Assembly (NCBI GenBank): GCA_023432845.1
Contig: JAEZEY010000346.1
Span: forward strand, 1 to 8,994
DNA from: Pseudomonadota bacterium
GTDB lineage: Bacteria > Pseudomonadota > Alphaproteobacteria > Rhizobiales > Xanthobacteraceae
Direction: 5' to 3'
DNA: 8,994 nt
The notes beneath the pieces are model-generated. The model was not told the origin of the DNA, did no database searches, and was given only the letters and a program-made list of their open reading frames with translations. Below are positions 1-5,859 of this stretch, piece by piece (the first letter of the stretch is position 1; each line of letters opens with the position of its first letter). The position numbers and the translations under genes were made by a program.

Positions 1-235
1 CGCTCATATCCTCGCCGTCGATGAGGATACGGCCGCTGTCCGGCGTTTCGAAGCCGGCGATCAGCCGCAGCAACGTTGTCTTGCCGGAGCCGGAGGCCCC
101 GACCAGACAGAAGAATTCGCCACGCGCGATGTCGAGGGTGACATTCGCCACCGCCGACACGCCGCCGAAGGACTTCGCGACACCTTCGATTTTGATAGCG
201 GGCGTCCCTTGCGCCACACTGCTCGCCGTCATCAT
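1..235 (-). CDS. Polyamine ABC transporter ATP-binding protein, N-terminal part (PotA/PotG-like)
   Basis: This is the first 78 codons of an ABC transporter ATPase that continues past the left edge. The ATPase would hydrolyse ATP at the inner membrane to drive import of the ligand delivered by the upstream binding protein. The Walker A motif GASGSGKT lies at residues 46-53, followed by the typical [14 protein letters not shown] stretch. The Q-loop, signature motif and Walker B are outside the window. The start is the ATG at 235-233, which overlaps the TGA of the binding-protein gene in an ATGA arrangement, indicating translational coupling in one operon; a second in-frame ATG follows at once (232-230). 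The PotA/PotG assignment rests mainly on the PotF-like partner, because this short piece alone shows only an importer-type ABC ATPase. Permease genes of the PotB/C or PotH/I type would be expected further left. Confidence 0.88.
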   Translation of the reverse strand, partial: MMTASSVAQGTPAIKIEGVAKSFGGVSAVANVTLDIARGEFFCLVGASGSGKTTLLRLIAGFETPDSGRILIDGEDMS

Positions 236-1374
236 TTCCCGGCTTTGATGCGGGTCCACAGCCGGTTGCGCGCCCGCTCGTAGGCAGGCGTCGCCAGCAC
301 CGGCGTGTACAGCTTGGCATCCTCCGACGGAAACACGACCGGATCGTTCCTGATCTCGGCCGGCACGAATTCGAGCGATGCCGGCACCGCGTTCGCATAG
401 CCCACTTCCGTGGTGATGTCGGCGACCACCTTCGGTGTCAGAATGTAATTGATGAACTTGTGCGCGTTGTCAGGATGCGGTGCGTCCTTCGGGATCGCCA
501 TGACGTCGATGTTGAAAGCCGCGCCCTCCTTCGGCAGGAAGATGCCGATCTCGACTCCGCTCTTGGCCTCCTGAGCACGCTTGCGGGCCTGGAAGAGGTC
601 GCCGGCATAACCCTGCGCGACGCAAATCGCGCCATTGGCCAGATCGTTGATGTAGCTCGACGAGTGGATGTAGCGATACGACGGTCGCGCGGCGAGCACG
701 GTCTTGCCGGCCGCCTCGAGGTCGTCGGTCGAGACACTGAGCGGACTCTTGCCTGAATAGGACATCGCCGCCGGCAGCACCTCTTCCGGCGCATCAAGCA
801 CGGTGACCCCGCAGGGTTTGAGCGCGGCCACCGTCTTGGGATCGAACAGCATGGCGAGGCTGCCGATCGGCGCGTCCGGCAACAGCTTGTCGATCTTGCT
901 CTTGACGTAGCCGACGCCGGTGCCGGCCATCATGTAAGGCAGGCCATAGGCGTTGCCAGGATCGGCACCGGCCAAGCGCTCCATCACCTTGGGATCGACG
1001 CCCTTGGCGTTGGGAATCTTCGACAGGTCGAGCTTCTGGTACAGCCCGGCCTTGACCTGGCGCGCGAAGAACGGCGACGCCGAAGGAAACACGACGTCGT
1101 AGCCCGACTTGCCGACCGAGATCTTGGTCTCGAGAATGTCGTTGGAATCGTAGACGTCGTAATTGACCTTGATGCCGGTCTCTTTTTCGAAATTGGCGAT
1201 CGTGTCCGGCGCGACATAGTCGCTCCAGTTGTACACGTTGAGGACTTTTTCTTCCTGCGCCACGGCGGGCGCCAGACCAGGCAGGATGAGCAACACGGAC
1301 GACAGCGTGGCAGCAAGGAAGCTGGAAAGCATGGCGGGCGCGGCAAGGCGCGTCACGGCAGTCGTCAGCATCAT
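232..1374 (-). CDS. potF: Periplasmic putrescine/spermidine-binding protein (PotF-like)
   Basis: This 380-residue extracellular solute-binding protein would capture a polyamine in the periplasm and deliver it to the ABC importer whose ATPase follows. A signal peptide spans residues 1-39, with a hydrophobic core at about 15-36 and an AVA|Q cleavage site. The mature part resembles E. coli PotF as I recall it: [10 protein letters not shown] (44-53), PSAS (97-100), [12 protein letters not shown] (188-199), [12 protein letters not shown] (237-248), and a C-terminus [10 protein letters not shown]. Expected ligand contacts Ser51, Asp52, Ser98, Glu198, Asp259, Asp290 and Tyr326 are present. The tryptophan of the family GWAGD motif is Tyr256 here, and the two residues before Asp290 are Asn-Ile instead of two phenylalanines, so the exact polyamine is uncertain. 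The first ATG is supported by GAGGG six bases upstream; a second ATG follows at 1371. It starts 71 bases beyond the end of the ccdA-like gene on the same strand. Confidence 0.92.
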   Translation of the reverse strand: MMLTTAVTRLAAPAMLSSFLAATLSSVLLILPGLAPAVAQEEKVLNVYNWSDYVAPDTIANFEKETGIKVNYDVYDSNDILETKISVGKSGYDVVFPSASPFFARQVKAGLYQKLDLSKIPNAKGVDPKVMERLAGADPGNAYGLPYMMAGTGVGYVKSKIDKLLPDAPIGSLAMLFDPKTVAALKPCGVTVLDAPEEVLPAAMSYSGKSPLSVSTDDLEAAGKTVLAARPSYRYIHSSSYINDLANGAICVAQGYAGDLFQARKRAQEAKSGVEIGIFLPKEGAAFNIDVMAIPKDAPHPDNAHKFINYILTPKVVADITTEVGYANAVPASLEFVPAEIRNDPVVFPSEDAKLYTPVLATPAYERARNRLWTRIKAGK

Positions 1375-1433
1375 TCAGGGCCCTCGACGTTCAAACGCGC
1401 CGACCTTAGCGGAGGCCGTCCGGCGATGCCAGA

Positions 1434-1446
1434 AGGCGAAGCGCCT
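1434..1446 (-). terminator. Small hairpin at the end of the ccdA-like gene (weak terminator candidate)
   Basis: A perfect 5-bp stem with a 3-base loop (AGGCG-CTT-CGCCT read on the minus strand) begins at the last base of the ccdA-like stop codon. No U-run follows, so it is a poor intrinsic terminator. It may only mark the end of the transcript or protect its 3' end. Whether the downstream binding-protein gene is co-transcribed across the 71-base gap (1375-1445) cannot be decided from the sequence; I found no convincing promoter there. Confidence 0.25.
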
Positions 1447-2180
1447 CAGCCGATTTTCCCCAAGGCCGGGAACGTCTCGATGAGCCAGTATGCGATGGCC
1501 GACATTTGTCCGGTGAAGATCAGTGCGCCCGCCACAATCAGGAAGGCGCCCATCGCCTTTTCGATCAGCGCCAGACGCGTCCGGTTCCGCGCGGTCCATC
1601 GCATGAAGGAACCGGCGAAGGCGGCTGCGACCAGAAATGGCACGCCGATTCCGAGCGAATAAATGAACAGGAGCCGCGCCCCCTCACCGGCGCTCTCCGA
1701 CGCGCCGGCGATCAGGAGGATCGCCGCGAGGACTGGCCCGACGCAAGGGCTCCAGCCGAAGCCGAAGGCGAGCCCGATTACGAAGGCGCCGGCCAGACCC
1801 GCCGGCTTCTGCGACACGCCGACGCGGGCGGTGCGATCAAGCAAGCCAATGCGGAAGATACCGAGGAAATGCAGCCCCATGACGATGATGAGAGTGCCGG
1901 CTACATAGCCCAGCACGCCGAGCCAGGCGCTGACCGCCTGGCCGATCACCGAAGCCGTAGCCCCCAGGGCGACGAAGACAGCAGAAAAGCCGGCCACGAA
2001 GGCCACGGCCGCGGCCAGCACCCGCCAGCGCGCACCGCCACTATCGCCGTCGCGCAACTCGGACACCGACACGCCGCCCATGTAAGCAAGGTAAGGCGGC
2101 ACCAGCGGCAGGACGCAGGGCGAGGCAAAGGACAATAGCCCCGCGATGAAGGCGCCACCCGCCGTGACGTCGAGACTCAT
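1446..2180 (-). CDS. CcdA/SoxV-type membrane thiol-disulfide electron transporter
   Basis: This 244-residue integral membrane protein belongs to the CcdA (DsbD-beta) family, which carries reducing equivalents from cytoplasmic thioredoxin across the inner membrane to exported thioredoxin-like proteins. Six hydrophobic segments are visible at about residues 8-32, 52-74, 85-107, 128-158, 168-192 and 206-224. The two family motifs each carry one redox cysteine: SPCVLPLVPPYL (Cys22, segment 1) and GWSPCVGP (Cys146, segment 4). The chosen ATG (2180-2178) is preceded by AGAGGGG and gives the normal family length. The reading frame stays open upstream to 2672, but that stretch is soluble, unlike the family, and lies antisense to the next gene. 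It is transcribed divergently from an exported CxxC protein, its likely electron acceptor, in a soxS/soxV-like pairing. A cytochrome c maturation role is possible, but no ccm genes are nearby. Confidence 0.92.
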   Translation of the reverse strand: MSLDVTAGGAFIAGLLSFASPCVLPLVPPYLAYMGGVSVSELRDGDSGGARWRVLAAAVAFVAGFSAVFVALGATASVIGQAVSAWLGVLGYVAGTLIIVMGLHFLGIFRIGLLDRTARVGVSQKPAGLAGAFVIGLAFGFGWSPCVGPVLAAILLIAGASESAGEGARLLFIYSLGIGVPFLVAAAFAGSFMRWTARNRTRLALIEKAMGAFLIVAGALIFTGQMSAIAYWLIETFPALGKIG

Positions 2181-2194
2181 CAGAGGCACCCCTC

Positions 2195-2223
2195 TTCGAC
2201 ATATTCGACTTTTGTGATATAGG
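2195..2223 (+). promoter_or_regulatory. Candidate promoter of the soxS-like gene in the divergent intergenic region
   Basis: TTCGAC (2195-2200) and TATAGG (2218-2223) are separated by 17 bases and could form a -35/-10 pair, giving a start near 2230 and a leader of about 47 bases before the GTG at 2277. The stretch 2201-2229 is clearly AT-rich against its surroundings and lies between the two divergent genes, so it is also the likely place for a repressor operator. TTCGAC recurs at 2204-2209. I could not identify a convincing leftward promoter for the ccdA-like gene. The call rests only on consensus resemblance. Confidence 0.4.
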
Positions 2224-2276
2224 ATTACAGTGCGGTCCGCGCGCGCTTTTCCACCGTTTCCAACGAAGGGCCCGTC

Positions 2277-2681
2277 GTGCCCCACCTGTCTCGCATGGCG
2301 AAATCTCTGGTTCTGGCGACGCTGACCGGCGTGGCACTGGCCGCCGTCCCGGCGCGCGCGGCGGAGCTGGTGATGTTCGAGGATGCCGGCTGCATGTGGT
2401 GCGCCCGCTTCAATGCGGAGATCGGACCTATTTACGCCAAGACCGAGGAAGGCCGTCGCGCGCCGCTGCGCCGGGTGGACAGCAGCAAAGCGCTGCCGGC
2501 CGAGTTGGGCTTCATCGAGACCGAGCGATACACGCCGGTATTCGTGCTGGTCGACGGCGGCCGCGAAGTCGGCCGGATTCGCGGCTACCCTGGCGAGGAC
2601 CACTTCTGGGGCCTGCTGGGAATGCTTCTGAAGAAGCTCGATCAGACCGGAACGGGCAGTGAACAACGGCAAGTGAACTGA
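2277..2681 (+). CDS. soxS: Exported thioredoxin-like protein (SoxS-type)
   Basis: This small 134-residue thioredoxin-fold protein would act in the periplasm as a thiol-disulfide reductant, recharged by the divergent CcdA-like transporter. A signal peptide is visible (Met-Ala-Lys, hydrophobic core about residues 10-24, cleavage near ARA|A at 28/29). The active site is CMWC (Cys39 and Cys42) in the context MFEDAGCMWC. The Thr86-Pro87 pair supplies the cis-proline, and VGRIRGYPGEDHFWGLLG closes the fold, matching proteins annotated SoxS in sulfur-oxidation clusters. In such clusters SoxS is reported to keep the SoxYZ carrier reduced and active. The GTG start at 2277 is chosen because GAAGGG ends six bases upstream; the in-frame ATG at 2295 still begins a good signal peptide but has no ribosome binding site. 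No soxXYZABCD genes are in view, so the client here is unknown and a general thiol role is possible. Confidence 0.82.
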   Translation: MPHLSRMAKSLVLATLTGVALAAVPARAAELVMFEDAGCMWCARFNAEIGPIYAKTEEGRRAPLRRVDSSKALPAELGFIETERYTPVFVLVDGGREVGRIRGYPGEDHFWGLLGMLLKKLDQTGTGSEQRQVN

Positions 2682-2772
2682 GTTTTTAAAGCGCTTGGTG
2701 GTAACAAAGGTAGCCTCATCCGTCGCTACGCCCTATAGATAGCGCGCACCGGCGCCGTCGCCGCAACTGGAT

Positions 2773-3123
2773 ATGTCGATGGACCTGCAACAACTCGACA
2801 CCACCTCGCGCCCGCCCGACATCGACCGCATGGCGGGCAACGCCAAGCGCGCGGCCGAATTTCTCAAGGCGCTGGCGCACGAAAGCCGGCTGATGATCCT
2901 GTGCATTCTTGCCGAGGGCGAGAAGTCGGTCAGCGAGCTCGAGGACATTCTGGCGCTCCGTCAGCCGACCGTGTCGCAGCAACTTGCGCGGCTGCGCGGT
3001 GACGGGCTGGTAACGACGCGGCGCGACGGCAAGACCATCTACTACAGCCTCGCCAGCGAGGAAGCGCGCGTGGTCATCGGCGCCGTCTACGACGTCTTCT
3101 GCCGCAAGCAGCGCAAGCGCTGA
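2773..3123 (+). CDS. ArsR-family repressor, BigR/SqrR/SoxR-like persulfide sensor
   Basis: This 116-residue winged-helix regulator of the ArsR family would bind DNA as a dimer. Helix alpha-3 carries KALAHESRLMILCIL (about residues 32-46); the recognition region is RQPTVSQQLARLRGDGLV (63-80), followed by the wing TTRRDGKTIYYSL. It lacks the ELCVCD metal site of ArsR proper. Instead it has exactly two cysteines, Cys44 and Cys110, 66 residues apart. From memory this equals the Cys41/Cys107 pair of SqrR and Cys42/Cys108 of BigR, which form a sulfur-bridged link with persulfides and release DNA. Its neighbours, a SoxS-type thioredoxin and a CcdA/SoxV-type transporter, fit the soxR-soxS-soxV grouping and are its probable targets. 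The start is uncertain: ATGs occur at 2773, 2779 and 2830 without a strong ribosome binding site, but homologue length favours 2773 or 2779. The 91 bases from soxS hold no clear terminator. Confidence 0.85.
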   Translation: MSMDLQQLDTTSRPPDIDRMAGNAKRAAEFLKALAHESRLMILCILAEGEKSVSELEDILALRQPTVSQQLARLRGDGLVTTRRDGKTIYYSLASEEARVVIGAVYDVFCRKQRKR

Positions 3124-3147
3124 ACCGTCGCCTCCTATCCTGCCCTG

Positions 3148-3179
3148 TTGACGGGACCTCGCCATTGCCAATAGTGGCG
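3148..3179 (+). promoter_or_regulatory. Candidate promoter overlapped by a hairpin, upstream of the HerA-like gene
   Basis: TTGACG (3148-3153) is a good -35 element; the best -10 at 16-base spacing is the weaker AATAGT (3170-3175). An inverted repeat, CGCCATT (3160-3166) with AGTGGCG (3173-3179), has a 7-bp stem including one G-U pair and a 6-base loop, and covers the spacer and -10. It has no trailing T-run, so it could serve as an operator or as the 3' hairpin of the repressor gene that ends at 3123. Confidence 0.3.
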
Positions 3180-3208
3180 GATAACGCAACGCAGCGGAGT
3201 GCATGGCA

Positions 3209-4780
3209 ATGTCGGCGATCGAGCAGCAGGGCAAGATTTTTGTCGGCAAGGGCGAGAACCTCCAATATCTGACGCTGAAGCTCGCCAACCGGCACGGCCT
3301 CGTCACCGGCGCCACCGGCACCGGTAAGACTGTCACCTTGCAGGTGCTGGCCGAGGGCTTCTCCGCCGCTGGCATCCCCGTCTTCGCCGCGGACATCAAG
3401 GGCGACCTCGCCGGTATCGCCGAGGTGGGCGAAGCGAAGGAAGCCTTCGTCTCGCGCGCCAAGGGCATGGGCCTCGACTACCAGCCGGACCAGTTCCCCG
3501 TCGTGTTCTGGGATCTGTTCGGCGAACAGGGCCATCCGGTACGCGCCACCATTTCCGAGATGGGGCCGCTGCTGCTCTCCCGCCTGCTCGACCTCAACGA
3601 CACGCAGGAAGGCGTACTCAATATCGCCTTCCGGATCGCCGACGAACAGGGCCTCTTGCTGCTCGATCTCAAGGATCTGCGCGCCATTCTGTCCCACATC
3701 GCCGAGCGCGCGGCGGAGTTAACGACGGTCTACGGCAACGTGTCCAAGGCCAAGATCGGCGCCATCCAGCGCCAGCTTCTCGTGCTCGAAAACCAGGGCG
3801 GCGCCAGGTTCTTCAGTGAGCCGGCGCTAATACTCACCGACTTCATGAAGACCGATCGCGACGGCCGCGGCTACGTCAACATCCTCGCCGCCGAAAAGCT
3901 GATGGAGAGCCCCCGGCTCTACGCCACTTTCCTGCTGTGGCTGTTGTCCGAACTATTCGAGGAACTGCCCGAAGTTGGCGACCCCGACAAGCCGAAGCTG
4001 GTGTTCTTCTTCGACGAGGCGCATCTGTTGTTCAATGACGCCCCGAAGGCGCTACTCGACAAGATTGAGCAGGTCGTACGGCTGATCCGCTCCAAGGGCG
4101 TCGGCGTCTACTTCGTCACGCAGAACCCGCTGGACGTGCCGGACAAGGTGCTGGCCCAGATGGGCAACCGCGTGCAGCACGCATTGCGCGCCTTCACGCC
4201 GCGCGATCAGAAAGCGGTGAAGGCGGCGGCCGAGACCTTTCGGCCCAATCCCAAGCTCAACACCGCGCAGGTCATCACCGAGCTCGGCAAGGGCGAAGCT
4301 CTGGTATCGTTTCTCGAAGGCAATGGCGTGCCGGCTCTCGTCGATCGCGCGCTGATCCGCCCGCCATCGGCCAGGCTCGGCGTCATCACTTCGGAAGAGC
4401 GAGAAAGAGTCATCCGGGCGAGCCCGCTGAAGGGCAAATACGACAGTGCCGTCGATTCCGATTCTGCCTACGAAATGCTACAGGCCCGCGCCGAGGCCGA
4501 AGCGGCGGCAGCCGCTCAGGCGGAACAAGCCCCGGCCGGCGGCGGTGGCATTCTCGGCGGCATCGGCGGCTTTCTCGGCGGCCTACTTGGCACCAATCGC
4601 GCCCGTGGCCAGAGGCTGAGCACGACGCAAACCATCGCCCGCGAAGTCACGCGCACCGTGACCAATCGCGTCGCCGGACAAATTGCCGCTGATCTCGGCA
4701 AGTCGCTCGGCGGCCGCACAGGCAGCACGATTGGCCGCGCCATCGTGCGCGGCACGCTCGGCGGCATGCTGCGGCGCTAG
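3209..4780 (+). CDS. HerA-like/DUF853 (YjgR-type) ATPase
   Basis: This 523-residue cytoplasmic P-loop ATPase belongs to the HerA/FtsK-related DUF853 family (E. coli YjgR); the physiological role of the family is poorly known. Walker A is GATGTGKT at about residues 34-41. Walker B is LVFFFDEAH, with Asp269 and Glu270. The [12 protein letters not shown] segment (about 301-312) matches the conserved motif after Walker B that contains the sensor residues. The C-terminus has an Ala/Glu-rich stretch (about 425-443), a glycine-rich run [15 protein letters not shown] (about 444-458) and a basic tail, all usual for the family. The ATG at 3209 is preferred because GGAG (3196-3199) is nine bases upstream; the in-frame ATG at 3203 leaves only three bases. 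It converges with mscL, with 12 bases between the stop codons. Unlike archaeal HerA it has no NurA-type nuclease partner beside it, so a repair role should not be assumed. Confidence 0.9.
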   Translation: MSAIEQQGKIFVGKGENLQYLTLKLANRHGLVTGATGTGKTVTLQVLAEGFSAAGIPVFAADIKGDLAGIAEVGEAKEAFVSRAKGMGLDYQPDQFPVVFWDLFGEQGHPVRATISEMGPLLLSRLLDLNDTQEGVLNIAFRIADEQGLLLLDLKDLRAILSHIAERAAELTTVYGNVSKAKIGAIQRQLLVLENQGGARFFSEPALILTDFMKTDRDGRGYVNILAAEKLMESPRLYATFLLWLLSELFEELPEVGDPDKPKLVFFFDEAHLLFNDAPKALLDKIEQVVRLIRSKGVGVYFVTQNPLDVPDKVLAQMGNRVQHALRAFTPRDQKAVKAAAETFRPNPKLNTAQVITELGKGEALVSFLEGNGVPALVDRALIRPPSARLGVITSEERERVIRASPLKGKYDSAVDSDSAYEMLQARAEAEAAAAAQAEQAPAGGGGILGGIGGFLGGLLGTNRARGQRLSTTQTIAREVTRTVTNRVAGQIAADLGKSLGGRTGSTIGRAIVRGTLGGMLRR

Positions 4781-4792
4781 GAAACCGCGATT

Positions 4793-5206
4793 TTATTTCG
4801 CCTTGATGGCGTCGCGGATCTCGGCGAGCAGCTTGACCTCCTCGGTCGGCGCCGGGGGCGGCGCAGGCGGCTCCTCGCGCTTGAGCCGGTTGATACCCTT
4901 GATGGCGATGAACAGCACCCAGGCGATAATGAGGAAATTGATCGCCACGGTGACGAACTGGCCCCAGCCGAGCACCGCGCCCTGCTTCTTGGCGTCGGCG
5001 TAAGCGAGGCCGGTCTGAACCTTTGACGACAGCGGAATGTAGTAGTTGGAGAAATCGAGCCCGCCGCTGATCGCGCCGATGATCGGATTGATGATGTCGG
5101 CGACTAGCGACGACACGATCGAGCCGAAGGCCGCGCCGATGATGACGCCGACGGCAAGATCGACGACGTTGCCGCGCAGCGCGAATTTCTTGAATTCCTC
5201 AAACAT
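4793..5206 (-). CDS. mscL: Large-conductance mechanosensitive channel MscL
   Basis: This 137-residue inner-membrane channel opens under high membrane tension to release solutes during osmotic downshock. The N-terminal amphipathic helix and first transmembrane helix carry the family signature [20 protein letters not shown] (residues 8-27), continuing to about residue 45. A second transmembrane helix runs from about 82 to 104. It is followed by the [10 protein letters not shown] cluster, a proline-rich linker (113-120) and the C-terminal helix [11 protein letters not shown] that bundles in the pentamer. The ATG at 5206-5204 is chosen because AGGGGA lies about nine bases upstream and it starts exactly where MscL proteins do; the frame is open up to 5299 but that extension has no family counterpart. 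Length and motifs are normal. The gene stands alone, convergent with the HerA-like gene. Confidence 0.97.
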   Translation of the reverse strand: MFEEFKKFALRGNVVDLAVGVIIGAAFGSIVSSLVADIINPIIGAISGGLDFSNYYIPLSSKVQTGLAYADAKKQGAVLGWGQFVTVAINFLIIAWVLFIAIKGINRLKREEPPAPPPAPTEEVKLLAEIRDAIKAK

Positions 5207-5238
5207 CGTGGTCGGTCCCCTGACGTGAATGACAGCGC

Positions 5239-5258
5239 CGGGGCGATTGTTGGCCCCG
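5239..5258 (-). repeat. GC-rich stem-loop in the mscL leader
   Basis: A perfect 6-bp inverted repeat (CGGGGC and GCCCCG) encloses an 8-base loop, ending 33 bases before the mscL ATG on the side from which mscL is transcribed. It would form in the 5' leader of the mscL mRNA if the promoter is further upstream. No U-run follows it, so it does not look like an attenuator; it leaves the AGGGGA ribosome binding site free. Confidence 0.35.
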
Positions 5259-5420
5259 CCGCGACCGACAAGCAATTGCCACGCGCCAAGTATCACCACT
5301 TTGGTACCAAACTACCTGTCGAGAATTGTTCGAGGTGCCTGGATGGCGTTTGATAAAATTTTTCGCCAGACGCTGGAACGTTCGGCGGCACTCCCCCATT
5401 TGAGGAGGGGCAGGGTTGAT

Positions 5421-5449
5421 TTGCTGCGTCGCACAAGATGCGCCATAGT
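5421..5449 (+). promoter_or_regulatory. Candidate promoter of the small hypothetical gene
   Basis: TTGCTG (5421-5426) and CATAGT (5444-5449) are spaced by 17 bases, which would place the transcript start near 5456 and give a leader of about 25 bases to the ATG at 5481. The match to the housekeeping consensus is partial (TTG in -35, ATA and final T in -10). Confidence 0.3.
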
Positions 5450-5480
5450 GCCGCCGATTCAGAGCGCCCGGGGCGAAATA

Positions 5481-5810
5481 ATGAGCAAAAACAACAAAGA
5501 CACCTGGAACACAAAGTACGGCAAGCGCCGCGTGCGCCAGGAAAAGCCGACCTTGACCGAGGCCATTGAGGCCGCGAAAGGGTTTATCGAGGATCTCGAC
5601 CAGCAGGCCGAATTCGCCGCCGCCCTGATGGGCCTGCCCGTCGACCAGGTGCGCGCCGAGATTCAGAAGATGGCGCCGGCCCGCAAGGAGCCGAACAAGT
5701 CCGTGGTGTTCACTGGTTCGTCCGCCGCACCGCGCACCATCGTCGTCGAGCGCAAACCGTCGCGCCGCGTCATACCGGCCGCAAGCCGGGCTGCCCTTCT
5801 CAATCAGTAA
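5481..5810 (+). CDS. Conserved-looking hypothetical protein, 109 residues
   Basis: I do not recognise a named family, though it resembles short hypothetical proteins I recall from Bradyrhizobium-type genomes. It is soluble, with no signal peptide or membrane segment and no cysteine. The basic N-terminus (MSKNNKDTWNTKYGKRRVR, residues 1-19) leads into an acidic, probably helical middle, about residues 23-63, that includes EAIEAAKGFIEDLDQQAEFA and then LMGLPVDQVRAEIQ. The C-terminal third is basic and Ser/Pro/Arg-rich (VVVERKPSRR at about 90-99), probably disordered. The charge pattern could suit nucleic-acid or protein binding, but this is speculation. The ATG at 5481 follows a GGGGCGA stretch and gives a start that looks like a natural N-terminus. 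It lies 49 bases before the photolyase ATG on the same strand, so co-transcription is possible. Confidence 0.75.
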   Translation: MSKNNKDTWNTKYGKRRVRQEKPTLTEAIEAAKGFIEDLDQQAEFAAALMGLPVDQVRAEIQKMAPARKEPNKSVVFTGSSAAPRTIVVERKPSRRVIPAASRAALLNQ

Positions 5811-5822
5811 TTCTGCTGCCAC

Positions 5823-5853
5823 CTGACCTAAAAGCGTTGTGCCTGCGTATAAC
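5823..5853 (+). promoter_or_regulatory. Candidate photolyase promoter with -10 close to the ATG
   Basis: TATAAC (5848-5853) is a strong -10 match ending six bases before the ATG at 5860. CTGACC (5823-5828) could be the -35 but is 19 bases away, longer than ideal. If used, transcription would begin at or next to the start codon, giving a leaderless mRNA; only AGG at 5854-5856 resembles a ribosome binding site. Confidence 0.3.
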
Positions 5854-5859
5854 AGGCGC

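Larger units (their letters stand above)
5207..5480. other. 274-base intergenic region between divergent mscL and the small hypothetical gene
   Basis: I see no convincing gene here. A plus-strand frame is open from 5229 into the next gene, with an ATG at 5343, but it has no ribosome binding site and low-complexity Arg/Pro content, so I treat it as leader sequence. The region holds a GC-rich stem-loop near the mscL start (5239-5258), a 12-bp perfect palindrome TTTGGTACCAAA (5300-5311), an AT-rich patch (5350-5364) and a candidate promoter (5421-5449). Confidence 0.7.

Noticed and set aside
2181..2672. N-terminal extension of the ccdA-like frame
   Set aside because: It would add 164 soluble residues unlike any CcdA protein and overlap the soxS-like gene in antisense. 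The ATG at 2180 has AGAGGGG and yields the normal length.
2689..2696. AAGCGCTT palindrome after the soxS-like gene as a terminator or operator
   Set aside because: It is only 8 bp with no loop and no following T-run, so chance occurrence is likely.
2773..3123. Arsenic/metal sensor identity for the ArsR-family regulator
   Set aside because: There is no ELCVCD-type metal site and no arsenic-resistance gene nearby; the two-cysteine pattern and the neighbours fit the BigR/SqrR/SoxR branch better.
2716..3468. Minus-strand frames (250 and 207 codons, 2716-3697) opposite the ArsR-type and HerA-like genes
   Set aside because: Both lie antisense to conserved proteins and show no domain, no credible start signal and a biased composition typical of shadow frames.
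3209..4780. A HerA-NurA-type defence or repair system centred on the HerA-like ATPase
   Set aside because: No nuclease, SIR2 or other defence partner is adjacent, and the protein matches the housekeeping-like DUF853/YjgR family.
5229..5480. N-terminal extension of the 109-residue hypothetical protein
   Set aside because: The extension has no ribosome binding site at its possible starts (such as the ATG at 5343) and covers the mscL leader and palindromic non-coding DNA; the ATG at 5481 looks like the natural start.
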